NCBI RefSeq assembly: GCF_029267215.1 | Contig: NZ_JARIDH010000026.1 | Location: 1-64,000 of the forward strand | Direction: 5' to 3' | DNA from: Clostridium sp. | GTDB taxonomy: Bacteria > Bacillota > Clostridia > Clostridiales > Clostridiaceae | DNA: 64,000 bases | Shown: positions 43,548 to 53,183 of the stretch, piece by piece | Layout of the letters: each line of letters begins with the position of its first letter | How positions within the stretch are numbered: position 1 is the first letter of the stretch | Program-made: the position numbers and the translations under genes | The notes under the pieces: generated by a model | What the model was told of the DNA's origin: nothing | Database searches by the model: none | The model's input: only the letters and a program-made list of their open reading frames with translations

Positions 43548-45044
43548 TTACTTTCTCTCATTTTTATACTTTATTTTTCCAACTATTTTTTCCTTTTTAA
43601 TTTCCTTTAAAAAAGAAATCATCATAACTATTAAAATTATACTAAAAGGAAATGCCGTAACTATTGACATAGTTTGAAGTCCACTAAGTCCTCCACTTAA
43701 AAGTAAAGCTATTGCAATTAGTGATTGAAGTATACCCCATATTAATTTAACCTTAGTTGAAGGTTTCATTGATCCTTTAGAACTAAACATTCCAAGTACA
43801 AAGGTAGCTGAATCAGCAGATGAAACAAAGAATGTTACAATTAATATTATTGCAACAATGCTTATTATTACACCAAAAGGAAGACTTCTTAATGTCACAA
43901 ATAATGTTGATGTTATATCTGTTTCAACTAATTTTGTTAAATCTAAATTTGTATTTCTTTGAAGATTTAATGCTGTTCCTCCAAATACTGAAAACCATAT
44001 AAAACTAAATACTGATGGAACAAGTAATACCCCAAGAACAAACTCTCTTATTGTCCTACCTTTTGATATTCTTGCTATAAAAACACCTACGAATGGAGAC
44101 CAAGCAATCCACCAAGCCCAATAAAATAAAGTCCAGTTTGAAATCCATTTTGATTCTCTAAAAGGAGTAAGGTTCAAGCTTAATTCTATTATATTTTGAA
44201 AATATCCACCTAAAGTATTAGTAAATATCTCTAAAATATTTGAAGTAGGTCCTGTTATAAAAACAAACAACATTAAAATAATGGCTATTGCTATATTTAT
44301 ATTACTAAGTATTTTTATTCCTTTTTCTAATCCTGTTGATGCTGAAAGCATAAATAAAACGGTAGAGGCCCCAATAATCAATATTTGATTTAGGTTATTT
44401 ATAGGTAAACCAAATATATTATTTAGCCCTCCATTAATTTGAAGTGCCCCTAAACCTAGTGATGTTGCCACCCCAAAAGCAGTGGCTATTATTGCTAATA
44501 TATCTATTAACTTTGCAGTCTTAGAATTTTTTCCTGCCCCTAATAAAGGTTCTAAAGTTGAACTTATTAAAAGACTTTTTCCTTTTCTAAACCTAAAATA
44601 TGCAATTGTTAATCCTACTAAGGAATAAATTGCCCAAGCATGTAATCCCCAGTGAAAAAATGAATAAACCATAGCTGTGTTTGCCGCATTGGCTGTTAAT
44701 GGTACAACCCCTACAGGAGGATAAACATAATGATCTAAAGGTTCTGCTACCCCCCAAAATATAAGACCAATTCCCATTCCTGCACTAAATAACATTCCAA
44801 ACCAAGTTATATTTTTAAACTGAGGTTTATCATCATCTGCTCCCAGCTTCAAGTTTCCATATTTACTACAAGCAATCCAAATTATAAAAATCAATATGGT
44901 GAATGTAACTATCAAAAATAACCAGCCAAATTTATCTGTAGTAAATTTTAATGCCATATTAGCAGTACTTGCTAATCCTTCTGGTGATAATAATCCCCAC
45001 AAAACAAATAATCCAATTAAAATAACAGATATATAAAATACCAT
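43548..45044 (-). CDS. BCCT-family betaine/choline/carnitine transporter
   Basis: 498 residues from ATG 45044 (GGGGTG 6 nt upstream), 12 helices. The glycine-rich 'FSAGMGIGLIFWGVAEPLDHYVYPP' (GMGIG, Na+-coupled betaine carriers) and 'FYWAWWIAWSPFVGVFIARISKGRTIREFVLG' are the two family signatures. Likely takes up glycine betaine or a related quaternary amine as an osmoprotectant. It lacks the long N- and C-terminal osmosensing tails of BetP, so osmotic activation of that sort is not expected. Confidence 0.92.
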   Translation of the reverse strand: MVFYISVILIGLFVLWGLLSPEGLASTANMALKFTTDKFGWLFLIVTFTILIFIIWIACSKYGNLKLGADDDKPQFKNITWFGMLFSAGMGIGLIFWGVAEPLDHYVYPPVGVVPLTANAANTAMVYSFFHWGLHAWAIYSLVGLTIAYFRFRKGKSLLISSTLEPLLGAGKNSKTAKLIDILAIIATAFGVATSLGLGALQINGGLNNIFGLPINNLNQILIIGASTVLFMLSASTGLEKGIKILSNINIAIAIILMLFVFITGPTSNILEIFTNTLGGYFQNIIELSLNLTPFRESKWISNWTLFYWAWWIAWSPFVGVFIARISKGRTIREFVLGVLLVPSVFSFIWFSVFGGTALNLQRNTNLDLTKLVETDITSTLFVTLRSLPFGVIISIVAIILIVTFFVSSADSATFVLGMFSSKGSMKPSTKVKLIWGILQSLIAIALLLSGGLSGLQTMSIVTAFPFSIILIVMMISFLKEIKKEKIVGKIKYKNERK

Positions 45045-45193
45045 AAAAAACACCCCATATTCTAAATATTCATATTTTATTTTGTTTAAATAATAGAAAA
45101 ATATTCATAGGATATTTATACTTTATTTGAGGATACTATTAATAGACCTCTTACTTCTTTTAGTTAAGTGTCCTTCCCTTTTTAATTCAAATA

Positions 45194-45236
45194 AAAAATG
45201 TATCATACTAAATAAAAATTAGTATGATACATTTTT
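45194..45236 (-). terminator. terminator of the 105-residue gene
   Basis: AAAAATGTATCATACTAA pairs with its exact complement over 18 bp with a 7-nt loop. It lies 16 bp after the stop of the minus-strand 105-residue gene, with A/T tracts on both sides. The adjoining bases 45238-45256 match one end of the inverted-repeat element at 14756-14991. Confidence 0.85.
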
Positions 45237-45251
45237 CTTTTAGGTTCTGTT

Positions 45252-45569
45252 TTAATAATTACTCATAAAATTTTGAGGCAATTTATTAATTAAATAAAAG
45301 CAACATAATACTACTAAAGCTGTTATATAGTAAAAAACTTTATAGTTTAATAAACTAAATTTTAATATATTAAAAACTCCTAATAATATAGTTACTAAAT
45401 ATGGCCACATAGAAATTAAGCTTATTAATAAAAAATCAACTATTGATAAATTTTCACTTCCTAAGCTAGTAAACCATATCAGAGAATAATTTAGGGCTAA
45501 AATAAAATACAAAAACATTATTATACTAATTAAAACTGTAATTATATTTTTATTCTTAAAAAAACTCAT
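45252..45569 (-). CDS. small membrane protein, 105 residues
   Basis: Not recognised. Three or four hydrophobic segments (about 8-28, 44-66, 76-96). AGGAGGGGG precedes the ATG, so translation should be strong. The ribosome site directly adjoins the T-tract of the terminator that follows the GH2 gene, so expression needs read-through or a promoter within the hairpin region. Confidence 0.6.
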   Translation of the reverse strand: MSFFKNKNIITVLISIIMFLYFILALNYSLIWFTSLGSENLSIVDFLLISLISMWPYLVTILLGVFNILKFSLLNYKVFYYITALVVLCCFYLINKLPQNFMSNY

Positions 45570-45593
45570 TAATAAATGCCCCCTCCTAAAAAA

Positions 45594-45635
45594 TAGCCCC
45601 TATTAATTCTAACTTTTAGGATTTCATAGGGGCTA
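45594..45635 (-). terminator. terminator of the GH2 gene
   Basis: TAGCCCCTAT / ATAGGGGCTA, 10 bp GC-rich, followed on the minus strand by TTTTTTAGG. It begins 8 bp after the GH2 stop codon. Confidence 0.9.
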
Positions 45636-45642
45636 CATATTT

Positions 45643-48057
45643 CTATTTTACTTCAATAACAACCTCTTTTTCAAAGTACATACTCTTAACTTTTATTTTG
45701 CAAGTTCCTGCCTTTTCATGAGTTCTTACCCAGAATGCAGTAGATCCACCTGATATACCAAATTTACTAGGTCCTAGTATGCTTATTGGTCCATCTATTT
45801 CAACTTCAACTAAATCATTATTGAAGAACATAACTTCTCCCATATTATCTAAAAGCTTAACAACTACTCTTGTTGCATCATAGCTTGATTTATTTAATGA
45901 AAGTTCAAAATCATCTGGAATTACACAAAGTTTATCCATCCATCTTAATTCTCCAATATCTTTTGAAGCTACTTCCTTATGATTTATGAAACCTTTAATA
46001 CATAGAGAGTTTTCCTTATCTCCCCATCCACCAGCTATTCTATAAATTATAGACATTATTTTAAATACTGGTGCACCAACTCTATTACTAAAATCTTCTA
46101 TATATTTATAGTCCTCTTCAGTAAAATTTGTTAAATTAGCATTTTCCATCTTATTTAATGCAAATTTTCTTAATTCATCCTTATCCTCATCTTTAAGTTT
46201 TAGATTAGAATCCATTTCTAAAATATGAGTAACCTCTATTGGAGGATGAGGTAAATTAGGGAATTTTTCTTTATTTGGATAGTAGGTATCTATATAAATT
46301 TCATCTTTAAAGACTTTTATATAATCACAATTTGTAAGAACTGAGAAAGGAAGTATAGCTCCCCCATCTCTTTCACCTTTTGCACCTAATGAAATTGGTT
46401 CTAATATAATACCTTTTTCTGCCTCCTTTTGACTTCCATAAGAATATGCAGCATATTTAGGATTTCTAAACATATCAGAAACTCCATGATAACAAATCTT
46501 ATCACTTGAACCAAAAGTACTATGAGTATTATAATCAAAAGCACACCATCCAATAGCACCGCTTACTTCATCTAATCCAAAAGCTTCATTTATAACTCTT
46601 AAATGTCTATAAGCATGTTCAACCCTCTTACACTCTTGATCAAAAGTCTTAGTTGGATACATATGTCCATTATACTCTGTTACTAAGTAAGGTACTTTTT
46701 TAGGTTGTCCAGTAACTTCTGATTGAGTTCTTAATACCTTTTCTCCTCCATTATGGATAAAGTCATTCATGGTATAAACATCCTCTATGAAATCACTACC
46801 TGTTAAATATCTCACTCCCCCTGTTTGTCTTACTGGATCTAAACTCTTAGCCATCTTATTAGTTTTTGTGTAGAATTCATGACTATCACCAGACTCATTA
46901 ATTCTAACCCCCCATAAAATTATAGATGGTCTATTATAATCTCTCTTTACCATTTCTTCTACATTTTTAATAGCTATTTCTTGCCAAGCTTCATCACCTA
47001 TATGCTGCCATCCTGGAATCTCTTCAAAAACTAACAATCCAATCTCATCACATCTTTTTAAAAAATGTACTGATTGAGGATAGTGAGAAGTTCTTACTAT
47101 ATTAAGTCCTAATTCATACTTTAATATATCAGCATCCTTCCTTTGAACTCTCTCTGGCATTGCATATCCTACATATGGATAAGCTTGATGACGATTTAAT
47201 CCTATAAGCTTTAATCTTCTTCCATTTAAATAGAATCCATCCCCTTTAAATTCAGCCTCTCTAAATCCAAATGTATCCTTGTATTCATCTATTATTCCTA
47301 ATTCATTTATAAGTTTAACTTTAATTTCATAAAGCTTAGGATTATCTATGTCCCAAAGCTCTATGCTGCTTAATTCACCTATTTCTATCTTCTTTAAATT
47401 TTCTCCACCATTTATTGGTAAAGTCATTCTTAAAACATTGTCAAAAGTATCATCACCAAATTCCACTAATATATCAATATCTTTTCTCTCTTCATAAAAA
47501 TTATTAATTTCAATATCAAGTTGTAATCTTTTTTCAGGTTTTAAACAGTCATATGCTCTTGCATATATATTATTTATATAGACAGGTTCAACTATTCTTA
47601 AGGAAACTTCTCTATATATTCCACCATAAGTTAAATAATCAACAACATATCCATGAGGAGGTATATCCCCTCTTTCTGTTGAATCAACAACAACCTTTAA
47701 CAAATTTTTCTCTCCAATTTTTAGAGTTTCTGTTATATCAATAGAAAAATTAGTATAGCCACCTTTATGAGAGCCAACATAGACCCCATTCATGTAAACT
47801 TCACAAGCCATCATAACACCTTCAAAGTCTACAAATACTCGCTTTCCTTTAACCTCTTCGCCAAAAGTTAATGTCTTAAAATAGGTAGAAACAAATTGGT
47901 ACTCTTTTTCATTAAAATAGTTGTATGGAAGCATTTTATTTGTATGTGGTAAATCTACACTTTCAAACCTACTAAAATCAAAACTATTCTCTAAATACTC
48001 TTCCTTGTAATCATTTGCATAAAACCATTTATTATTAAGATGTGAAACTTTTCTCAT
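45643..48057 (-). CDS. GH2-family glycoside hydrolase (beta-galactosidase/glucuronidase type)
   Basis: 804 residues. N-terminal sugar-binding domain ('VDLPHTNKMLPYNYF...GKRVFVDFEGVMMACEVYMNGVYVGSHKGGYTNFSIDIT'), immunoglobulin-like domain, then a TIM barrel with 'GLNRHQAYPYVGYAMPE', acid/base Glu in 'IILWGVRINESGDS' and nucleophile Glu in 'PYLVTEYNGHMYPT'. An extra ~200-residue beta-rich C-terminal part follows. Longer than C. perfringens-type beta-glucuronidase (~600). No signal peptide, so it works on imported sugars; beta-galactosidase is most likely but the substrate is open. AGGAGG precedes the ATG. Confidence 0.88.
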   Translation of the reverse strand: MRKVSHLNNKWFYANDYKEEYLENSFDFSRFESVDLPHTNKMLPYNYFNEKEYQFVSTYFKTLTFGEEVKGKRVFVDFEGVMMACEVYMNGVYVGSHKGGYTNFSIDITETLKIGEKNLLKVVVDSTERGDIPPHGYVVDYLTYGGIYREVSLRIVEPVYINNIYARAYDCLKPEKRLQLDIEINNFYEERKDIDILVEFGDDTFDNVLRMTLPINGGENLKKIEIGELSSIELWDIDNPKLYEIKVKLINELGIIDEYKDTFGFREAEFKGDGFYLNGRRLKLIGLNRHQAYPYVGYAMPERVQRKDADILKYELGLNIVRTSHYPQSVHFLKRCDEIGLLVFEEIPGWQHIGDEAWQEIAIKNVEEMVKRDYNRPSIILWGVRINESGDSHEFYTKTNKMAKSLDPVRQTGGVRYLTGSDFIEDVYTMNDFIHNGGEKVLRTQSEVTGQPKKVPYLVTEYNGHMYPTKTFDQECKRVEHAYRHLRVINEAFGLDEVSGAIGWCAFDYNTHSTFGSSDKICYHGVSDMFRNPKYAAYSYGSQKEAEKGIILEPISLGAKGERDGGAILPFSVLTNCDYIKVFKDEIYIDTYYPNKEKFPNLPHPPIEVTHILEMDSNLKLKDEDKDELRKFALNKMENANLTNFTEEDYKYIEDFSNRVGAPVFKIMSIIYRIAGGWGDKENSLCIKGFINHKEVASKDIGELRWMDKLCVIPDDFELSLNKSSYDATRVVVKLLDNMGEVMFFNNDLVEVEIDGPISILGPSKFGISGGSTAFWVRTHEKAGTCKIKVKSMYFEKEVVIEVK

Positions 48058-48261
48058 AAATTACCTCCTAATCTTTCAATTAACTAAATATATTATAAGT
48101 AAATTATTTCCATCTTAATTATACACTCTTTTATTATGAACTTTCTTTTAAATTTAACTTACTTCATATTAAATCACCTATTTTTTTATTAAATGTATAC
48201 AAATTTAACATTTATATCAAATATATATTTATTTTAAAACTTTAAAAGTAAACTTATTTTT

Positions 48262-48897
48262 CTATTCATTCATAGTGATTTTACCTCTTGATAAAGTTAG
48301 CACGCCTTCTTTTTCAAGCCTCTTCAATTTTCTACTTATAACCTCTCTAGAAGAACCTATTTCCTTAGCTATCTCTTTGTGAGTTATATATATATTCTTA
48401 CTATTTTTTCCATTCAAAAAGTTCATTAATCTACTATCTAAAGATTCATGAATTATATCCTCATTTTTATCTATAATTCTATTAAATTTTGAATATAAAT
48501 CCTTATATAAGAATTTAATAAAATCTATATCATTAAATAAAAATAACTTTACAACTTCAGCTGGAACTATAAATATATCTGAATCATAAAGAGCATAAGC
48601 TTCAATATTAAGCGGTAGACAATTCATAAAACAACCTAAAGCCTCATGACATAACTCCCCTCTTTTTATTGTATATAAACTTGTTTCATCTCCATCTTCA
48701 TTTATTCTTTGTATTTTAAGCTCTCCCTTAATTACAAAAGGAACTCCAGCACAAACTTTTTCCTCACCAGTTTTTATAAATTCATTGCTTTTTAATTTAA
48801 CGCCTATAAGTTTTTCATCAAAAACTCCCTTGCTTTTTATATTTATATCCATTAAAAAAGGATAAGTTTCATATAAAATCTGCTTATTATTATCCAA
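48262..48897 (-). CDS. Crp/Fnr-family transcriptional regulator
   Basis: About 211 residues from a TTG at 48897, which has AAAGGTG about 11 nt upstream; a GTG at 48909 overlaps that site. N-terminal cyclic-nucleotide-type beta barrel, dimer helix ('FLYKDLYSKFNRIIDKN') and helix-turn-helix 'ITHKEIAKEIGSSREVISRKLKRLEKEG'. No four-cysteine FNR cluster is obvious; cysteines lie at 'EKVCAGV', 'ELCHEALGCFMNC'. It follows the CoA-disulfide-reductase gene, which has a Crp/Fnr-like palindrome in its promoter, so it probably regulates it. Confidence 0.85.
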   Translation of the reverse strand: MDNNKQILYETYPFLMDINIKSKGVFDEKLIGVKLKSNEFIKTGEEKVCAGVPFVIKGELKIQRINEDGDETSLYTIKRGELCHEALGCFMNCLPLNIEAYALYDSDIFIVPAEVVKLFLFNDIDFIKFLYKDLYSKFNRIIDKNEDIIHESLDSRLMNFLNGKNSKNIYITHKEIAKEIGSSREVISRKLKRLEKEGVLTLSRGKITMNE

Positions 48898-48942
48898 GTA
48901 AAATACCACCTTTTCTGTTTAATTTAAAAATGAAAAAAGAGC

Positions 48943-48979
48943 TGTATCAAAGTATAATAATAAAAATTATTTTGATACA
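48943..48979 (-). terminator. terminator of the CoA-disulfide-reductase gene
   Basis: TGTATCAAA and TTTGATACA form a 9-bp stem with additional AT pairing in the loop; the minus strand continues GCTCTTTTTTC. It lies 19 bp after the reductase stop and 46 bp before the regulator start. Confidence 0.7.
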
Positions 48980-48997
48980 TGCCCTTTTATTATACAA

Positions 48998-50698
48998 TTA
49001 ATTAAAGTTATATTCTGTAACTATAGGCTTTCTATCCATAGTTTTATCATTAAAATATTCATATAAAGAAATTTCTAAGAAACTACCTGTTATATTAGTT
49101 ATATTATCATATCCTAGGTTTTGTAAGGCTAGTGTTGCATTGTAACTCCTTTGTCCTGATCTACAATGAACATATACTGGTATATCCTTTGGAACTTCAT
49201 TAACTCTTTCTCTTAATTGACTTAAAGGAATATTTTTAGCCCCTTTTATATGTCCTCTTTCAAATTCTCCTTCTTCTCTAACATCTATAATATAAGCTCC
49301 TGATTCTACTAACTCTCTAACTTTGTCAACATTCACTTGTTTAAATGTTCCTCTTAAAAGGTTTGAACCTATATATCCTGCATAGTTTACTACATCCTTA
49401 GCTGTTGAAAATGGTGGAGCATAACAAAGTTCTAAATCTCTTAAATCATCTACTGTTGCACCAAATTTTATAGCTGTGGCAATTACATCTACCCTCTTAG
49501 TTGCATTTCCTTTTCCTATGGCCTGTGCTCCTAATATTCTTCCTGTTGGAATTTCATAAACTAATTTAAAGTGCATAACACTACTTCCTGGCATAATTCC
49601 AACCTTATCAGAAACTGCAATTCTAACTATTCCATATTGAAGCTTCATATCTAAAGCCTTAATTAAACTTTCATTTAATCCAGTTGATGCCCCATTATAC
49701 TCAAATACTTTTATTGCTGATGAACCAATATACCCTTTATTTAAAACTGGTAATCCATTTATATGGTCTGCCACACTTCTAGCTTCCTTCTGAGCTGGCC
49801 CAGCCAAAGAAATCTTAGCTTTAGAATTAGTCAATGAATTGTAAACCTCAATTGCATCACCAACTGCATATATATCCTTATCAATAGTTCTATAGTTTTG
49901 GTCTACACTCAAAGCCCCTGTTTCTCCTATTTCTAAACCAGCCTTTCTTGCAAGATTAGTTTCAGGTGAAACCCCTATTGCCATAACCACAGCACAAGCT
50001 TTAATCTCTTTTCCTGATTGAAGTAAAACCTTGTTTTCACCAAATGAAGTTACTTTATCTCCAACAACTAAATTTATTCCATGGTCATATATTTCTTTAT
50101 GCAAAATTTGAACCATATCATAATCAAATGGCTTTAATATTTGGTCAGTTGCTTCTATTAAGCTTACATTGTATCCTGCTTTATTTAAATTTTCAGCAGC
50201 CTCAACTCCAATATATCCCCCACCAATAACTGCAACATCTTTAATATCATTATCCTTAATAAATCTATTTAGTTTATCTATATCTACAACATTTCTTATA
50301 GTAAATACATTTACCTTATCTATCCCATCTATATTAGGAATTATTGGTTTTGCACCTGGTGATAAAACCAACTTATCATAATATTCTTCATAAATCTCTC
50401 CAGTTATTAAATCCTTTATTTTAACTAATTTATCTTCTCTATTTATTGAAATAACTTCATTATTTACTCTTGCTTCTATATTGTACTGTTTTAAAAATTT
50501 CTCTGGACTCATAAGAACAAGTCTATTAGCTTCTCCTATTGTGCCACTTAAATGATATGGAAGTGCACAGTTTGAAAATGATACATGAGGCCCTTTTTCA
50601 AACATTATAATTCTATCCTCTTCACTAAGTCTTCTAAGTCTTGCTGCAGTTGAGGCTCCTCCTGCAACTCCCCCAACTATTAAAATCTTTCTTCCCAT
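48998..50698 (-). CDS. cdr: CoA-disulfide reductase fused to a rhodanese domain
   Basis: 566 residues from ATG 50698 (GGAGG 8 nt upstream). FAD site 'ILIVGGVAGGASTAARLRR', active-site cysteine C44 in 'FSNCALPYHLSG', NAD site 'VAVIGGGYIGVEAAENL', FAD 'YAVGDAIEV', and C-terminal dimerisation domain. Residues ~465-560 are a rhodanese domain with 'VHCRSGQRSYNA' (catalytic Cys). Such fusions reduce CoA disulfides or persulfides, as in thermophile and Bacillus CoADR-RHD enzymes, and act in sulfur and redox control. Followed by a Crp/Fnr regulator. Confidence 0.92.
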   Translation of the reverse strand: MGRKILIVGGVAGGASTAARLRRLSEEDRIIMFEKGPHVSFSNCALPYHLSGTIGEANRLVLMSPEKFLKQYNIEARVNNEVISINREDKLVKIKDLITGEIYEEYYDKLVLSPGAKPIIPNIDGIDKVNVFTIRNVVDIDKLNRFIKDNDIKDVAVIGGGYIGVEAAENLNKAGYNVSLIEATDQILKPFDYDMVQILHKEIYDHGINLVVGDKVTSFGENKVLLQSGKEIKACAVVMAIGVSPETNLARKAGLEIGETGALSVDQNYRTIDKDIYAVGDAIEVYNSLTNSKAKISLAGPAQKEARSVADHINGLPVLNKGYIGSSAIKVFEYNGASTGLNESLIKALDMKLQYGIVRIAVSDKVGIMPGSSVMHFKLVYEIPTGRILGAQAIGKGNATKRVDVIATAIKFGATVDDLRDLELCYAPPFSTAKDVVNYAGYIGSNLLRGTFKQVNVDKVRELVESGAYIIDVREEGEFERGHIKGAKNIPLSQLRERVNEVPKDIPVYVHCRSGQRSYNATLALQNLGYDNITNITGSFLEISLYEYFNDKTMDRKPIVTEYNFN

Positions 50699-50864
50699 AA
50701 TTTTTTCCTCCAAACTTATATAAATTTTGCTTGATAACTATATTTTTATGTTTTAATATTTTTTTATCCATTTGTATATTAAAAAATCTTTAAATATTTT
50801 ATTTAACAAAATTTTAGAGAATTCTCCCATCTATACAGGTGGTGATGCTAATCCTTATGTTAGT

Positions 50865-50906
50865 ATTATAAATCTAAATATTTTAAATTTATGTGACTTA
50901 GTCACA
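50865..50906 (-). promoter_or_regulatory. activator-type promoter with Crp/Fnr-like palindrome
   Basis: TGTGACTTAGTCACA (50892-50906), perfect 6-bp arms with 3-nt spacer, and on the minus strand TATAAT (50865-50870) as -10. The palindrome centre is about 41 bp before the expected start of transcription, the class II position of Crp/Fnr activators; no good -35 exists. The leader would be about 160 nt. Confidence 0.65.
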
Positions 50907-50986
50907 CAAATTAAGAACTAATATAAAATCTAAGCTTCTTTTTAATTTAATGATAAAATTTAATGAAACTTAGAATAATATAAAAA

Positions 50987-51013
50987 AAGAGTAAGTCTTT
51001 TTTACTTACTCTT
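50987..51013 (-). terminator. terminator of the coiled-coil gene
   Basis: AAGAGTAAGT / ACTTACTCTT, 10-bp stem with a 7-nt loop, A-run before and (minus strand) TTTTTTTATATT after; 18 bp past the stop codon. Confidence 0.8.
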
Positions 51014-51030
51014 AATCATCCCTTGTAAAC

Positions 51031-51975
51031 TTAGTCTACACTCTCTATTATCTCATTTAATTTATAATTCAATGTATTTATTTTTATATCTATTTTCCCA
51101 TCTCTTTCTTCTAAATCAATTATTAATCTCTCTACTTTACTTATAAAATCATTAACCTTATCTAAAGCTCTGTTAACTTCACTTTGAACAGAAATATCAC
51201 TAAATATATTATCAAAGAATATATCAAAAGTATATGAGAAACCACTAATATCTAATTCTCCATTAAACAGTGATGAATCCACATCTCCAAGCTCTTTCTT
51301 AAGTATCCCTGCTGCATAACTTAACCTTTCAATATCTCTTTTCGCATCATCAATTCTATTATGCTTTATAGCAGAAGAAATCATTCCTCCACCTAAAATA
51401 TCATATATACCCCAATTATGTGCACTGTCTAGAGAATTTTTAACAATTTTCCCTATCTCTATACAATTATGGGCTTCTCTTAAGGCTTCAGTAACTTCTG
51501 TTTTTTCACTTATTAATAAATTTCTTTCTTCATCTATTTTTAAGATTTCATCTCGAACATTAAGATTAAACTTTTTAATAAGCTCTTTCTTCTCTTCTAT
51601 AAGATTCTTATATCCATCTTCTATATTTATTAAATCTCCAAGCCTCTTATTTATTTTTTCAATATCATCTTTTAAACTCTCTACATTAGTTTTCAAATAA
51701 TCATATTTAAGTTTTGCTTCTAGATATTCTCTCTCCTCTCTTTCTAACTTTTCATCCTTATTTCTTAAAATACTAGCCATTAAATTTGAAAATGATAGAG
51801 ATTTTAATTTTTGAACATCCTTTAATTCTTTTTCTAAGTTTTTTTCTAAAACTTTTAACTCAATCTCTTTTTTATCTAACTCATCATTTAGCTCTCCAAC
51901 TTTTCTTTCAAGAATTTCCTTTAAATGCATATCCTCTTTACACTTTTTAATCTTTTCATTAATATCCTTAATCAT
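51031..51975 (-). CDS. coiled-coil protein of unknown function
   Basis: 314 residues, almost wholly helical. Heptad-rich segments at about 1-60, 70-160 and 270-310. Between them lies a conserved-looking patch: 'SAHNWGIYDILGGGMISSAIKHNRIDDAKRDIERL', with a Gly-rich turn and a basic segment, which looks like a functional site rather than a simple rod. No membrane helix or signal. It sits upstream of a terminator and is the only gene of its unit; the neighbour splB has its own upstream region. I do not recognise the family. Confidence 0.7.
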   Translation of the reverse strand: MIKDINEKIKKCKEDMHLKEILERKVGELNDELDKKEIELKVLEKNLEKELKDVQKLKSLSFSNLMASILRNKDEKLEREEREYLEAKLKYDYLKTNVESLKDDIEKINKRLGDLINIEDGYKNLIEEKKELIKKFNLNVRDEILKIDEERNLLISEKTEVTEALREAHNCIEIGKIVKNSLDSAHNWGIYDILGGGMISSAIKHNRIDDAKRDIERLSYAAGILKKELGDVDSSLFNGELDISGFSYTFDIFFDNIFSDISVQSEVNRALDKVNDFISKVERLIIDLEERDGKIDIKINTLNYKLNEIIESVD

Positions 51976-52124
51976 AACATTTTTAAAGTAAATTAAATTA
52001 CTTTAATACACACTCCCCACTTACCTATTATTATTTAAACTATATCTATTTCCTATAATTCTCTATACATTACCAAATTCCACTTTTCCCAATTTATATT
52101 AACTACATTCTAAAGCTATATTGA

Positions 52125-53183
52125 TTATATTATATATTTAATTACACTTATAGGAAATCTTTTTTCTATTTCCTCCTCAAAGAAATCCTTTATTTCTTGC
52201 ATTTCCTCCTTTTGATAAACATATTTTCCATATCCAAATTGGCCATATTTAAATTTTCTATCCTCTTCTTTCATAGGAAGTGTTGTCTTTGGAAATATTT
52301 CAAGTATTCTATTCTTAGCTTTTATTGTATATCTATGACTTATAATCTCAAATCCTAAATTTTCATCCTGTTCTAAGTTTATTTCTTTTCTAAGCATGTC
52401 TAAAAGATTTCTATATTCTTCCCTCCAATTTTCATATAAGAATACTGGAGCTATTATAAATCCTACTGGATATCCAGCCTTAGAAACCTTACTCGCTGCT
52501 TCTATCCTAAGCTTTAAGGAAGAAGTAGAGTGTTCATATTCCTTAATAACCTTATCTGTATTTATACTAAATCTTATTTCTGTATGTTTATTATGTTTTA
52601 ATTTTAACAGTTCATCCACATCATTATACTTAGTTACAAACCTAAATCTTGCTAAGTCCTCTTCTCCAAAAAATTCAATACACTTTGCTAGTGAATGAGT
52701 ATATGGTTCCACAGGAATAGGATCAGAGGTTGCTGCTCCCTCAAATATTGTAATATCATTATTTCTTTCATTCATATACCTCTTTGCTTGATCTAATATT
52801 TCATCAGTATTTACATAGACTCTCACAAAAGGTTTATCTCCTAATTGCGTATTTAAATAACAATACTCACATTTGCCCATACAACCTGATACAAGTGGTA
52901 ACTGGTAATGAGCTGATGGCTTACAGCTTTGAAATTTCATACTCTTCTTAATCCCAACAACCAAAGTTTTCTTTCCTTCTCTATATTGTTTATAAAGATT
53001 ATCACCTGGAATTGATGATTTAACTCTATTTGAATTAAGTTTTATTATCTCCACATCTGTTTTTTGAAACTTTCTATATATCTCTTTTCCAATTTCATAA
53101 TCTAAAGCACCTTTTTCAAAAATCACTCTATTTGGAACAAACATATTAATTAAAGCTATAAAATTCATTTGATTTAAAATCAA
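52125..53183 (-). CDS. splB: spore photoproduct lyase
   Basis: Radical-SAM enzyme that reverses the thymine dimer (spore photoproduct) formed in UV-irradiated spores. About 340-352 residues; the start is uncertain (TTG 53183, ATG 53168 or ATG 53144). The iron-sulfur motif is CxxxCxxC: 'SGCMGKCEYCYLN' (C101, C105, C108 from the longest start). 'DEILDQAKRYMNE' and 'KYGQFGYGKYVY' further match the family. At the place where B. subtilis has the H-donor Cys141 this protein reads FEGAATSD, with Ala. No splA is adjacent. Confidence 0.9.
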   Translation of the reverse strand: MILNQMNFIALINMFVPNRVIFEKGALDYEIGKEIYRKFQKTDVEIIKLNSNRVKSSIPGDNLYKQYREGKKTLVVGIKKSMKFQSCKPSAHYQLPLVSGCMGKCEYCYLNTQLGDKPFVRVYVNTDEILDQAKRYMNERNNDITIFEGAATSDPIPVEPYTHSLAKCIEFFGEEDLARFRFVTKYNDVDELLKLKHNKHTEIRFSINTDKVIKEYEHSTSSLKLRIEAASKVSKAGYPVGFIIAPVFLYENWREEYRNLLDMLRKEINLEQDENLGFEIISHRYTIKAKNRILEIFPKTTLPMKEEDRKFKYGQFGYGKYVYQKEEMQEIKDFFEEEIEKRFPISVIKYII

